A DNA stretch of 64,000 nt from Pseudomonadota bacterium (GCA_021792365.1 JAJYUT010000003.1:310001-374000); one strand, 5' to 3'; positions 29,509 through 38,356 are shown, counted from the first letter of the stretch. Program-made: numbers and translations. The notes: generated by a model from the letters alone, not told the origin.

Positions 29509-30246
29509 TTAAATCATGACCATGCCACCATTGACGTGGATCGTCTGGCCGGTCACGTAGGCCGCCTCCTGGCTCGCCAGATAGACCACGCCGGCCGCAA
29601 TCTCCGGCGACTGGCCGAGCCGGCCGGCCGGAATCGTCGCCATGATTCGCGCTTTCTGGTCCTCGTCCAGGGCGTCTGTCATCTGGGTCTCGATGAAGCC
29701 GGGAGCCACGCAATTGACCGTGATCCCGCGGCTGGCGACCTCCTGGGCCAGCGCCTTGGACATGCCGATCATGCCCGCTTTGGCGGCGGCGTAGTTCGCC
29801 TGGCCCGGGTTGCCGGTCACGCCAACGATGGAGGTGATGCCGATGATCCGGCCCCAGCGCTTCTTCATCATGCCGCGCAGGACCCCGCGCGCCAGGCGGA
29901 AGCCGGCTGTCAGGTTGACGTCGATCACCTTCTGCCAGTCCTCGTCCTTCATGCGCATGGCGAGGGTGTCGCGCGTCAGCCCGGCGTTGTTGACCAGGAT
30001 GTCGATCCCGCCAAGCGCGGGTTCAGCCGCCTTGAGCAATGCCTCGATCGCCGCCGGATCGCCCAGGTCGGCGGGCAGCACATGCGCGCGATCGCCCAAC
30101 TCCGCCCTCAGCGTCTCCAGCGGCTCGACCCGCGTGCCGCTCAGGCCTACGACCGCGCCCTGGGCATGCAGCGCCCGCGCGATCGCCCCGCCGATGCCGC
30201 CCGATGCGCCGGTCACCAGCGCGCTCTTGCCGCTCAAATCGAACAT
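29509..30246 (-). CDS. fabG: 3-oxoacyl-ACP reductase
   Basis: This 245-aa SDR reduces 3-ketoacyl-ACP with NADPH. It shows TGASGGIGGAIA, NNAGLTRD, the catalytic Ser in IGITSIVGVTGN and YAAAK, with the C-terminal GGMVMI. It follows fabD by 13 nt and precedes acpP in the fatty-acid cluster. Confidence 0.96.
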   Translation of the reverse strand: MFDLSGKSALVTGASGGIGGAIARALHAQGAVVGLSGTRVEPLETLRAELGDRAHVLPADLGDPAAIEALLKAAEPALGGIDILVNNAGLTRDTLAMRMKDEDWQKVIDVNLTAGFRLARGVLRGMMKKRWGRIIGITSIVGVTGNPGQANYAAAKAGMIGMSKALAQEVASRGITVNCVAPGFIETQMTDALDEDQKARIMATIPAGRLGQSPEIAAGVVYLASQEAAYVTGQTIHVNGGMVMI

Positions 30247-30259
30247 GGCGAACTCCTGC

Positions 30260-31210
30260 TTACGTGAGCGCTTTCAGCGCGGCTTCCACATCGGCCGGGG
30301 CGCCGACCGAGCTTGCTTCGATTTCCTTGTCGATGCGCTTCACGAGGCCGGCGAGCACCTTGCCGGCGCCCAGCTCATACATCTTCGCGACACCGAGCGA
30401 CTTCATGGCGAGGACGGATTCGCGCCAGCGCACCGTCCCCGTCACCTGGCTTACCAGCAGCTTCGCGATCGTCGTCCCGTCGCTGACCGGCTGGGCCGTC
30501 ACGTTGGCGATCACCGGCACGACCGGCTGGCGGATGGTGGCCTCGGCCAGGGCTTCCTGCATCGCATCGGCCGCCGGTTGCATCAGCGCGCAATGGAAGG
30601 GCGCGCTGACCGGCAGCATCACGCTGCGCTTCACGCCCTGCTCGGCGGCGATGGCGATGGCGCGCTCCACGGCGGCCTTGGCGCCGGAGACCACGACCTG
30701 CCCCGGCGAATTGTCATTGGCGACGTCGCAGACCAGTTTCGTCTCCTCCGCGGCCTGCCTGGCGATCTTCTGCACCTGCTCCAGCTCCGGTCCCAGCAGG
30801 GCCGCCATTGCGCCCTCGCCCACCGGCACCGCCTTCTGCATCGCCTGCCCGCGCAGCTTCAGGAGGCGCGCCGCATCCGACAGGTCGAGTGCGCCCGCCG
30901 CCGCCAGCGCCGAATATTCCCCGAGGGAATGGCCGGCGACATGGCTCGCCTTGTCGGCCAGGCGCCAGCCGCCCTCGCTCTCCAGCACCCGCAAAGCGGC
31001 GATGCTGACCGCCATCAAGGCCGGCTGGGCGTTCTCCGTCAGGGTAAGGTCGCTCTCCGGCCCCTCGAACATGAGCTTGGAGAGCTTCTGCTTCAGCGCC
31101 TCGTCCACCTCCTCGAACACCAGCCGGGCCGCGGCAAAGCTCTGTGACAGGGCGAGGCCCATGCCGACGGCCTGGGAGCCCTGGCCTGGAAAGATGAAGG
31201 CACGTGTCAT
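30260..31210 (-). CDS. fabD: Malonyl-CoA-ACP transacylase
   Basis: This 316-aa enzyme loads malonate on ACP. It contains the N-terminal FIFPGQGSQAVGMG, the nucleophile motif GHSLGEYSAL with Ser, and the catalytic His in SAPFHCALMQPA. ATG 31210 has AAGGA at about 7 nt and is preferred over the ATG at 31264. It heads the minus-strand fab cluster and is divergent from rpsF. Confidence 0.96.
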   Translation of the reverse strand: MTRAFIFPGQGSQAVGMGLALSQSFAAARLVFEEVDEALKQKLSKLMFEGPESDLTLTENAQPALMAVSIAALRVLESEGGWRLADKASHVAGHSLGEYSALAAAGALDLSDAARLLKLRGQAMQKAVPVGEGAMAALLGPELEQVQKIARQAAEETKLVCDVANDNSPGQVVVSGAKAAVERAIAIAAEQGVKRSVMLPVSAPFHCALMQPAADAMQEALAEATIRQPVVPVIANVTAQPVSDGTTIAKLLVSQVTGTVRWRESVLAMKSLGVAKMYELGAGKVLAGLVKRIDKEIEASSVGAPADVEAALKALT

Positions 31211-31600
31211 GAAAGGTCCTTGGAAGCTGCGGAATCCGCTGGCAAAGTGAACCGTGGGCGGCAAGAGGGCGCATAGATATCCCCGCCCGCGTCCCTGTCA
31301 AGCACTTGAAGGCACTGGTTAATCTTCCTTAAGGCAAGCGAGCGCGGGCGGAAGGGGCGCGGAAGGACCCGGCGCGCGGCGCGCAACGCCGTGCTTGCAA
31401 TAGCCCAGCCGATCACTATAGTCCCGGCCGCGCTTGGCCAGATCGCCGGCGCAACCCTGCCGGCTCCCGTTCCTTGGGCATCATCCAAAGAACCGGCGCA
31501 TGAGCGCCGCGAGGTGCCGGCTAGGTCCGATCCGCCGATGCGATCTCCATGAAGGAGTCCCGGCGCCGGGCCGTGAACAGCCGAAGGGAGTTCATATCGG
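31211..31600. promoter_or_regulatory. Divergent fabD / rpsF control region
   Basis: This 390-nt region holds promoters for both directions. On the plus strand TTGCAA (31395-31400) and TATAGT (31417-31422) with 16-nt spacing make a good sigma-70 promoter for rpsF-rpsR-rplI. The resulting 5' leader is about 170 nt and GC-rich, with several possible stems including GCGCAT/ATGAGCGC near 31495-31512. Leaders of rpsF operons are known to bind the S6:S18 pair for feedback control, so this leader is a candidate; no conserved motif was verified. Confidence 0.55.
31395..31422 (+). promoter_or_regulatory. Sigma-70-type promoter for the rpsF operon
   Basis: A -35 box TTGCAA and -10 box TATAGT are separated by 16 nt, each one or two bases from consensus. 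The site lies about 180 nt before rpsF, in the correct orientation. Confidence 0.6.
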
Positions 31601-32128
31601 ATGCCGTACTACGAGAACATTTTCATTGCGCGCCAGGATGTGACCAGCGCGCAAGTCGAAGGCCTGACCGAGCACTTCGCCGGGATCGTGACCGCCCAGG
31701 GCGGCAACGTGACCAAGAAGGAGTTCTGGGGCCTGAAGAGCCTCAGCTTCCGCATCAAGAAGAACCGCAAGGGCCACTATGTCCTGATGAACATCGACGC
31801 CCCCGCGGCGGCGGTGGTCGAGATGGAGCGCAACATGCGCATCCACGAAGACGTGCTGCGCCACCTGACGGTGCGGGTCGATGCGCTGGAGGAAGGCCCC
31901 AGCGCCATGCTGCAGTCGCGCGGCCGTGACCGCGAAGGCCGCGAGGGCGGTGGCTTCGGTCGCCGGGAGCGCAGCTTCGGCGGCGATCGTGACCGCGGAT
32001 TCGATCGTGGCGACAGAGGTGACCGGGGTGACCGCGGTGACCGCGGCGGCGACCGCCCGCAGCGCGACGACCGCCTGCGGCCGGTGGTTGAGAACAAACC
32101 GACCGAGAGTGAGGGAGAGCAGGCATGA
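31601..32128 (+). CDS. rpsF: 30S ribosomal protein S6
   Basis: The first 110 or so residues are a normal S6 ([64 protein letters not shown]). The 175-aa product is longer than typical S6 because of a disordered C-terminal tail rich in Arg, Gly and Asp, including runs of the triplet RGD. E. coli S6 also has a tail, but it is acidic and poly-Glu. GGGAG lies 10 nt before the start. The stop overlaps rpsR by 4 nt. Confidence 0.96.
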   Translation: MPYYENIFIARQDVTSAQVEGLTEHFAGIVTAQGGNVTKKEFWGLKSLSFRIKKNRKGHYVLMNIDAPAAAVVEMERNMRIHEDVLRHLTVRVDALEEGPSAMLQSRGRDREGREGGGFGRRERSFGGDRDRGFDRGDRGDRGDRGDRGGDRPQRDDRLRPVVENKPTESEGEQA

Positions 32129-32394
32129 GCATGGCCCCGACTGAGACCTCCGCGCCGCGGGGTGGTGGCGGCCGCCGGCCGTTCTTCCGGCGCCGCAAGT
32201 CCTGTCCGTTCTCCGGCGCCAACGCGCCGAAGATCGACTACAAGGACGTCAAGCTCCTGCAGCGCTTCGTCTCGGAGCGCGGCAAGATCGTTCCCAGCCG
32301 CATCACGGCCGTCAGCGCCAAGAAGCAGCGTCTGCTCGCCCAGGCGATCAAGCGCGCGCGCTTCCTCGGCCTGCTGCCCTACGTGCTGAAGTAA
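32125..32394 (+). CDS. rpsR: 30S ribosomal protein S18
   Basis: This 89-aa protein binds S6 on the 30S platform. The family core is visible: [51 protein letters not shown] and [11 protein letters not shown]. It overlaps rpsF by 4 nt, so expression of the S6/S18 pair is coupled, and it precedes rplI by 12 nt. Confidence 0.97.
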   Translation: MSMAPTETSAPRGGGGRRPFFRRRKSCPFSGANAPKIDYKDVKLLQRFVSERGKIVPSRITAVSAKKQRLLAQAIKRARFLGLLPYVLK

Positions 32395-32406
32395 GGAGGG
32401 CGCCCC

Positions 32407-32991
32407 ATGGACGTGATTCTATTGGAGCGCATCGAGACGCTGGGCCAGATCGGAGACGTGGTCTCCGTGAAGCCGGGCTTCGCGCGCAATTTCCTCCTGC
32501 CGCGCAAGAAGGCCTTGCGCGCGACCGAGGAGAACAAGAAGCGCTTCGAGGAGCAGCGCGCTCAGATCGAAGCCAACAACCTGAAGCGCAAGCAGGAAGC
32601 CGAGAAGATCGCCAAGAAGGTGGACGGCACCAAGGTCGTTCTGATCCGCCAGGCGAGCGAGACCGGCCTGCTGTTCGGCTCGGTCTCCAACCGCGACATC
32701 GCGGACGGCGTGACCGCGGCCGGCTTCACCATCGACAGGCGCCAGGTGATCCTGGACAAGCCGATCAAGACGCTTGGCCTGCACAAGGTCCGCGTCGCGC
32801 TGCATCCGGAGGTGATCGTCACGGTCACCGCCAACGTCGCCAAGTCGGAAGACGAGGCGGCGCAGCAGGAGAAGCTCGGCATGGCGGTCACCAAGGCCGT
32901 GAGCGACGAGGCGCCCGATCTCGACAAGCTGCTCGAGGAAGCGGCCCAGGCCCAGGCCGAAGCCGGCACCAGCGAGGAGCCGGAGGCCTAA
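32407..32991 (+). CDS. rplI: 50S ribosomal protein L9
   Basis: This 194-aa protein has the N-terminal L9 domain ([34 protein letters not shown]), the long connecting helix (residues about 45-75) and the C-terminal domain ([16 protein letters not shown]). The tail beyond residue 150 is acidic and Glu/Ala-rich, slightly longer than in E. coli. GGAGG precedes the ATG. A strong terminator follows. Confidence 0.97.
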   Translation: MDVILLERIETLGQIGDVVSVKPGFARNFLLPRKKALRATEENKKRFEEQRAQIEANNLKRKQEAEKIAKKVDGTKVVLIRQASETGLLFGSVSNRDIADGVTAAGFTIDRRQVILDKPIKTLGLHKVRVALHPEVIVTVTANVAKSEDEAAQQEKLGMAVTKAVSDEAPDLDKLLEEAAQAQAEAGTSEEPEA

Positions 32992-33015
32992 GCCGGCCTC
33001 ATACGATCAAAAGCG

Positions 33016-33049
33016 AACGGCCGCCCCGACGGGCGGCCGTTTTGTTTTT
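33016..33049 (+). terminator. Rho-independent terminator after rplI
   Basis: An 11-bp perfect stem (AACGGCCGCCC / GGGCGGCCGTT) with a CGAC tetraloop is followed by TTGTTTTT. It ends the rpsF-rpsR-rplI operon just before the convergent hypothetical gene. Confidence 0.92.
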
Positions 33050-33052
33050 GTG

Positions 33053-33346
33053 CTAACCGGCTTTGCGCAGCACCTGCGCGGCGAACGGGTCCTGGCCGAC
33101 AAGGCAACCGTCGATCATGGCATGGCACTCCTCGACGATCGGCCGGCCGGGCAGGAAGCGGACCAGGAAGTGGCCCTTGACGCACGGGCTGCCCGGAGCC
33201 TCGCCGCAGAACAGGACCGTGCGGCAATACTCGTCTCCGCTATCGTCCACGTGCCAGTGGTGGGCTTCCTCCACCTCCCAGCCGAATTGATAGCCATCGA
33301 ACCTTGCCTCTGCGATGGCGAGGCGCCGCTGTGCGAGATCGTTCAT
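33053..33346 (-). CDS. Hypothetical protein
   Basis: This 97-aa protein (MNDLAQRRLAIAEARFDGYQ...) is not one I can assign to a family. It contains a His-rich patch (EEAHHWHVDDSGDEY) and four Cys, which could bind a metal, but no signal peptide or membrane segment. Composition and codon use match the genome. It is convergent with rplI and lies between that operon and the CDF gene. Confidence 0.65.
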   Translation of the reverse strand: MNDLAQRRLAIAEARFDGYQFGWEVEEAHHWHVDDSGDEYCRTVLFCGEAPGSPCVKGHFLVRFLPGRPIVEECHAMIDGCLVGQDPFAAQVLRKAG

Positions 33347-33423
33347 GCGACTCTCCAGGCAGTGTGTCGCGGCAGATTCTCACACGTGCCGAGTCGCGAT
33401 CCAGCCCTTCCGTCGCTTCGGCG

Positions 33424-33462
33424 GTCGGCCTGTCAGGTCGGCCTGTCAGGTCGTCCTGTCAG
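33424..33462. repeat. Three tandem copies of a 13-bp unit
   Basis: GTCGGCCTGTCAG occurs twice and GTCGTCCTGTCAG once, head to tail. The last copy overlaps the stop codon of the CDF gene. The repeat lies downstream of that minus-strand gene. Copy number may vary between strains through slippage. Confidence 0.85.
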
Positions 33463-34055
33463 GAACGAGCGCTTTCACCTTCCGCGCGCGCTGCCTCCCA
33501 CACCTCTTTCGCGGCGGTTGCGTTCATCGCCGCGATGCCGAGGCCGACGATCACGTCCGGCCAGATGGAATATGTGAATGCCGTCACCGCGCCCGCGGCG
33601 ATGATGGCGACATTGGCGTAGGCGTCGTTGCGCGCGGAGAGGAACGCCGCCTTGGTGAGGCTGCCGCTCTGGCCGCGGAAGCGGGCAAGTATCAGCGCGC
33701 AGGTGACGTTGACGACGAGCGCGCCGGCGCCGACGACCGAGAGCGTGATCGGTTCCGGCGGCAGCGGCGAGGCGATCTTCTGCCAGACGGTCCAGAGCGC
33801 CGCGAGTCCCGGCACCAGCAGGATGCCGGCCAGCGCCATGCCCACCCGCGATCGCGCGCGCAGCGACCAGCCGAGCGCCAGCAGGATCAGGAGGTTGACC
33901 GAAGCGTCCTCGAGGAAATCGATGCTGTCCGAAAACAGCGACACCGAGCCGATCGCGATCGCCGCGTTGAACTCGATGAGGAAATAGGCGAGATTCAGTC
34001 CCGCGATGACCAGGACGGCACGCCGCAACGAGGGCGATGCATGATTCTGAATCAT
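33459..34055 (-). CDS. Cation diffusion facilitator-like membrane transporter (short)
   Basis: This 198-aa protein has about six hydrophobic segments and corresponds to the membrane half of a CDF exporter, without the usual C-terminal cytoplasmic domain. In TM2 the metal site reads FSDSIDFLEDASVN (Asp-x3-Asp). In TM5 the usual H/D-x3-D is changed to NDAYAN. Such short CDF proteins are found in many Proteobacteria; the transported ion is unknown. ATG 34055 is chosen because upstream residues are not CDF-like. It is divergent from dnaB. Confidence 0.8.
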   Translation of the reverse strand: MIQNHASPSLRRAVLVIAGLNLAYFLIEFNAAIAIGSVSLFSDSIDFLEDASVNLLILLALGWSLRARSRVGMALAGILLVPGLAALWTVWQKIASPLPPEPITLSVVGAGALVVNVTCALILARFRGQSGSLTKAAFLSARNDAYANVAIIAAGAVTAFTYSIWPDVIVGLGIAAMNATAAKEVWEAARAEGESARS

Positions 34056-34180
34056 GAACTCGCAATCGGATTGCCGACCACAAATCAGTCGACGGGCTGT
34101 TTCCCCCGATATACACCTTATCCACAGAGAGATACTCCACCCATTCCGAATCGCCAGGAGTAAGGTCGCCGTCATGGAAT
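34043..34180. promoter_or_regulatory. dnaB upstream region with DnaA box and GANTC sites
   Basis: A perfect DnaA box (TTATCCACA) lies at 34118-34126. GANTC sites occur at 34043, 34049, 34148 and 34176. The set straddles the divergent promoter region of the CDF gene and dnaB. This suggests DnaA and CcrM-methylation input to dnaB expression; the sites are seen, the control is inferred. Confidence 0.65.
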
Positions 34181-35682
34181 CGGGGGGCAAGCATTCGAAC
34201 GTCGCGAGGTTGCGCGAAGGGGCGGGAGCCATTCCGCCGCGCACCCCGCCGCACAACTACGAAGCCGAGCAGGCCCTGCTCGGTGCGCTCCTCGCCAACA
34301 ACGAAGTCTATAATCGCGTCAGCGAGTTCCTGCGCCCGGAGCATTTCGCCGACGCGCTGCACGGCCGCATCTACGAGGCGGTCGGCAAGCTGGTGCTGCG
34401 CGGGCAGATCGCCAACCCGGTCACGCTCAAGAACCTGTTCGACCAGGACGGCGCCCTGGCGGAGATCGGCGGCGCGCAATACCTGGTGCAGCTGGCCCAG
34501 GCCGTCGTCACCGTCATCAATGCCGAGGATTACGGCCGCGCCATCCACGACCTCTTCCTGCGCCGGCAGTTGATCGGCGTGGGCGAAGACATCGTCAACG
34601 AGTCCTACACCTACGATCCCGACATCAGCGCCATCGACCAGATCGAGCGCTCGGAGATGCGCCTGTTCAACCTGGCGGAAGGCGGCCAGGTCGAGGGCGG
34701 GCCGAAGAAGTTCGACGTAGTCCTGAAAAGCGCGCTCGACATGGCGGAAGTCGCCTACAAGCGCGACAGCCACGTCACCGGCGTGCCCAGCGGCCTGCGC
34801 GACCTCGACCGCAAGCTGGGCGGATTGCAGCCGTCGGACCTCGTGATCCTTGCCGGCCGCCCATCGATGGGCAAGACCGCGCTCGCCACCAATATCGGCT
34901 TCAATGCGGCCGAGGCGGTCAAGGACGCGGAGACCGGCACGCGGCACCGGGTTGCGTTCTTCTCGCTCGAAATGTCGGCCGAGCAATTGGCGCACCGCAT
35001 CATGGCGGAGAAATCCGGCATCTCCTCGGACCGCATCCGGCGCGGCGACGTGAAGAGCGACGATTTCGGCCGCATCGTCGAGGCTGCGCAGGCGATGACC
35101 AACGTCCAGTTCTTCATCGACGACACGCCGGCGATGACCGTCCCCGGCCTGCGCACCCGGGCGCGGCGGCTCAAGCGGCAATTCGGCCTGGACCTCATCG
35201 TCGTCGACTATCTGCAACTGATGCGCTCGGCGAATCCCAAGCCGTCGGACAACCGCGTGCAGGAGATCTCCGAGATCACGCGAGGGCTCAAGGCCATCGC
35301 GAAGGAGCTGCAGGTGCCCGTGCTGGCGCTCTCGCAATTGTCGCGCGCGGTCGAGAACCGCGAGGACAAGCGGCCGCAACTGGCCGACCTGCGCGAATCC
35401 GGCTCGATCGAGCAGGACGCGGACGTCGTGATGTTCGTCTTTCGCGAACAATACTACCACGAGCGGGCCGAGCCCAAGCAGCGCACCGACGAGGGCACCG
35501 ACAAGTTCCAGGAGCGCATGGCGCGCTGGCAGGAGCGCGGCGAGCGCATCCACAACGTGGCGGAAGTCATCATAGCCAAGCAGCGCCACGGCCCGGTCGG
35601 CACCATCGAGCTCTATTTCGACGGCAACGTCACGCGCTTCGGCGACCTGTTGCGCGACGAAGCCCTGCCGGATCATCATTGA
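34174..35682 (+). CDS. dnaB: Replicative DNA helicase
   Basis: This 502-aa hexameric 5'-3' helicase opens the replication fork. The N-terminal domain starts at PPHNYEAEQALLGALL. The RecA-like domain has Walker A LAGRPSMGKTALA, Walker B DLIVVDYLQLM and the arginine-finger region near VPVLALSQLSRAVE and RPQLADLRESGSIEQDADV. ATG 34174 fits the family; an earlier ATG (34054) would overlap the divergent gene. alr follows within 8 nt. The upstream region carries a perfect DnaA box. Confidence 0.97.
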   Translation: MESGGKHSNVARLREGAGAIPPRTPPHNYEAEQALLGALLANNEVYNRVSEFLRPEHFADALHGRIYEAVGKLVLRGQIANPVTLKNLFDQDGALAEIGGAQYLVQLAQAVVTVINAEDYGRAIHDLFLRRQLIGVGEDIVNESYTYDPDISAIDQIERSEMRLFNLAEGGQVEGGPKKFDVVLKSALDMAEVAYKRDSHVTGVPSGLRDLDRKLGGLQPSDLVILAGRPSMGKTALATNIGFNAAEAVKDAETGTRHRVAFFSLEMSAEQLAHRIMAEKSGISSDRIRRGDVKSDDFGRIVEAAQAMTNVQFFIDDTPAMTVPGLRTRARRLKRQFGLDLIVVDYLQLMRSANPKPSDNRVQEISEITRGLKAIAKELQVPVLALSQLSRAVENREDKRPQLADLRESGSIEQDADVVMFVFREQYYHERAEPKQRTDEGTDKFQERMARWQERGERIHNVAEVIIAKQRHGPVGTIELYFDGNVTRFGDLLRDEALPDHH

Positions 35683-35690
35683 TCCGGGCG

Positions 35691-36800
35691 ATGAACGCTC
35701 AGGCCACCGCGGAACTCACCATTGATCTGGGGGCGCTGGTCGCCAATTACGGCCTGCTGCAGCGCCTTGCCAGGCCGGCGCAAGCGGGCGCGGCCATCAA
35801 GGCTGATGCCTACGGCCTCGGCGCGGAGCGGGCCGCGCCGGCTTTGTTAGAGGCCGGCTGTCGCCAGTTCTTCGTGGCGATCCTGTCCGAGGCGATCGCA
35901 CTGCGGCCCATCGTGCCGGAAGCCGCGATCCACGTCCTCTCCGGCCCGACCGGCGGCGACGAGGCGGCCTTCCTGCGCCACCGCCTCGTTCCGGTTCTGA
36001 ATTCTCCGCATCAGATCGCGCTGTGGTCGCGCTGGTGCGCCGCCAATGGGGCGAGCCCCGCGGCCCTGCACATCGATACCGGCATGTCGCGCCTGGGCCT
36101 CGCACCGGCCGAGCTGGATCGCCTGGTCGCCGATCCCGCGCCGCTGACGGCGTTCCCGGTCCCGCTGGTGATGTCGCATCTCGCCTCCGCGGATGCGCCC
36201 CAGAGCCCGCAGAACGCGCAGCAGCTTGCCGCGTTCAGGAGCGCCCTCGATCGCCTGCTGCCGCTGCTGCCGGACCGCCCGGCGATCTCCTTCGCCAATT
36301 CATCCGGCATCTTCCTGGGGCGGGACTACGCCTTCGACCTGGTCCGCCCCGGGGCTGCGCTCTATGGCGTAAACCCCACCCCGGCCGCACCCAATCCCAT
36401 GCGCCAAGTGATTGGCCTGAAAGCCAGAATCCTCCAGGTCCGTCACATTGACGCCCATCAGGCCGTTGGCTATGGTGCCGCCCACCGCTCAACGCGGGCA
36501 ACAAGCTTGGCGACCCTTGGCCTGGGCTATGCGGATGGCATGTTCCGCGCCCTGAGCCATGCCGGTGCCGCCTTTGTTGGGGGAATAAGGGCGCCATTCG
36601 TGGGTCGCGTGTCGATGGATCTGATCACGATCGATGTCGGTCATGTCCCCGCGCACCTGGTTCAGCCGGGCGCGTGGGTCGAGATTCTGGGCGAGCACCA
36701 GAGCGCCGATGAGCTGGCGGAGGCCGCCGGCACAATCGGCTACGAGGTGCTGACCGCGCTCGGATCGCGCTATCAGCGCCGCTATATCCCGGCTGCATAG
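35691..36800 (+). CDS. alr: Alanine racemase
   Basis: This 369-aa PLP enzyme makes D-alanine for peptidoglycan. The PLP lysine is in AAIKADAYGLG. Other landmarks are HIDTGMSRLGL, SFANSSGIF, VRPGAALYG, AVGYGAAHRS and VGRVSMDLITIDV with the second catalytic region. ATG 35691 is taken; TTG 35679, overlapping the dnaB stop, is an alternative. The dnaB-alr order is common in Rhodospirillales-type genomes. Confidence 0.95.
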   Translation: MNAQATAELTIDLGALVANYGLLQRLARPAQAGAAIKADAYGLGAERAAPALLEAGCRQFFVAILSEAIALRPIVPEAAIHVLSGPTGGDEAAFLRHRLVPVLNSPHQIALWSRWCAANGASPAALHIDTGMSRLGLAPAELDRLVADPAPLTAFPVPLVMSHLASADAPQSPQNAQQLAAFRSALDRLLPLLPDRPAISFANSSGIFLGRDYAFDLVRPGAALYGVNPTPAAPNPMRQVIGLKARILQVRHIDAHQAVGYGAAHRSTRATSLATLGLGYADGMFRALSHAGAAFVGGIRAPFVGRVSMDLITIDVGHVPAHLVQPGAWVEILGEHQSADELAEAAGTIGYEVLTALGSRYQRRYIPAA

Positions 36801-36809
36801 GCGCACGAT

Positions 36810-37583
36810 ATGCCCCTGCTTCAGCCCTTGGGGCGCACCTTCCTGCATGGTCTGGCTGCAATCGGCCGCCTCGCGCTGTTCACCCTGCGCGCCCTCATGC
36901 TGGCGGTGCGGCCGCCCTATTATCCGCGCCTGATCGTCAAGCAGATGATCGAGATCGGCTATTATTCCCTGCCGGTGGTCGGAATGACCGCCGTCTTCAC
37001 CGGCATGGTGCTCGCGCTGCAGACCTATACCGGCTTCGCGCGCTTCAATGCGGAGACCGCGATCCCCAACGTGGTCGTGCTGTCGATCTGCCGCGAGCTG
37101 GGGCCTGTCCTGGCCGGGCTGATGGTCGCCGGGCGCATCGGCGCCGCAATGGCGGCAGAGCTCGGCACCATGCGCGTGACGGAGCAGATCGACGCCCTGG
37201 TCACGCTCTCCACCAACCCCTACAAATACCTGATCGCGCCGCGCCTGGTCGCGGGCATCGCCATGCTGCCGCTGCTGGTCGCGACCGCCGACGTGATCGG
37301 CGTGCTCGGCGGCTACCTGGTCAGCGTCTACAAGCTGGGCTTCAACCCCGGCGTCTACATGCAGAACACCGTGGATTTCCTGGAATTCCTCGACGTGTTC
37401 TCCGGCCTGGTGAAGGCGGCCGTGTTCGGCTTCATCGTCGCCCTGATGGGCTGCTACCACGGGTTCCATTCGCGCGGCGGGGCGCAGGGCGTGGGCAAGG
37501 CGACCACCAACGCGGTGGTCTCCGCCTCCATCCTCATCCTGATCGCCAATTATATCGTGACGGAGTTGTTCTTCTCCCGATGA
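36810..37583 (+). CDS. mlaE: MlaE-family ABC transporter permease
   Basis: This 257-aa inner-membrane protein belongs to the lipid-asymmetry permease family. It shows TAVFTGMVLALQTYTGFARF, the conserved CRELGPVLAGLMVAGRIGAAMAAELGTMRVTEQIDAL, and five or so TM segments. The partner ATPase follows with a 4-nt overlap. No MCE-domain (MlaD) gene is next to the pair, so the lipid-binding component must be encoded elsewhere. Confidence 0.94.
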   Translation: MPLLQPLGRTFLHGLAAIGRLALFTLRALMLAVRPPYYPRLIVKQMIEIGYYSLPVVGMTAVFTGMVLALQTYTGFARFNAETAIPNVVVLSICRELGPVLAGLMVAGRIGAAMAAELGTMRVTEQIDALVTLSTNPYKYLIAPRLVAGIAMLPLLVATADVIGVLGGYLVSVYKLGFNPGVYMQNTVDFLEFLDVFSGLVKAAVFGFIVALMGCYHGFHSRGGAQGVGKATTNAVVSASILILIANYIVTELFFSR

Positions 37584-38356
37584 GCGGCGATCTCAAGATC
37601 AAGGTGCGGGGCCTCTGCAAATCCTTCGGCCGGAAGGTGGTGCTGAAGGATCTCGACCTGGATGTGCCGAAGGGCCAGTCGCTGGTGGTGATCGGCGGGT
37701 CCGGCACCGGCAAGTCGGTGCTGATCAAATGCATCATCGGGCTGATCAAGCCGGACAACGGCTCGATCGAGATCGACGGGCAGGAAGTCACTCGCATGTC
37801 GTCGGCCGAGCGCGAAGAGATCATGCACAAGTTCGGCATGCTGTTCCAAGGTGGCGCGCTGTTCGATTCGCTGCCGGTGTGGGAGAATGTCGCCTTCGGC
37901 CTGATCGCCGGCCAGGGCTTCAACCGCGCCGAGGCCAAGGAGATCGCGCTGCGCAAGCTGGGCGCCGTCGGCTTGGGGCCGGAAGTCGCGGAACTCTACC
38001 CCTCAGAGCTCTCCGGCGGCATGCAGAAACGCGTATCGCTGGCCCGCGCCATCGCGACCGAGCCGGAGATCATCTTCTTCGACGAGCCGACCACCGGCCT
38101 CGACCCGATCATGAGCCAGGTCATCAACGAATTGATCAAGAAATGCGTCGACGACCTCGGCGCGACCGCCCTCTCCATCACCCATGACATGCAGTCGCTG
38201 CGCGTGATCGGCGACGATGCGGCGATGATCTATGATGGCCGGATCATCTGGCACGGGCCGGCCCAGGACATCGACCGTTCCGGCAATGCCCATGTCGACC
38301 AGTTCGTGCAGGGGCGGGCCGAGGGCCCGATCAAGATGCCGGTGAGGCCTCTCTAG
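37580..38356 (+). CDS. mlaF: MlaF-family ABC transporter ATP-binding protein
   Basis: This 258-aa ATPase has Walker A GGSGTGKSVLIKC, Q-loop LFQGGALFDSLPVWENV, signature LSGGMQKRVSLARA, Walker B IIFFDEPTTGLDPI and the H-loop SITHDMQS. The segment after the Q-loop (GGALFDSLPV) is typical of Mla/Mkl ATPases. It overlaps mlaE by 4 nt and drives phospholipid movement with it. Confidence 0.94.
   Translation: MSGDLKIKVRGLCKSFGRKVVLKDLDLDVPKGQSLVVIGGSGTGKSVLIKCIIGLIKPDNGSIEIDGQEVTRMSSAEREEIMHKFGMLFQGGALFDSLPVWENVAFGLIAGQGFNRAEAKEIALRKLGAVGLGPEVAELYPSELSGGMQKRVSLARAIATEPEIIFFDEPTTGLDPIMSQVINELIKKCVDDLGATALSITHDMQSLRVIGDDAAMIYDGRIIWHGPAQDIDRSGNAHVDQFVQGRAEGPIKMPVRPL

Noticed and set aside
31319-31332. 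TTAA-N6-TTAA before rpsF/fabD as a CtrA site
   Set aside because: The spacing is 6, not 7, and the second half lacks TTAACC. Chance is more likely.
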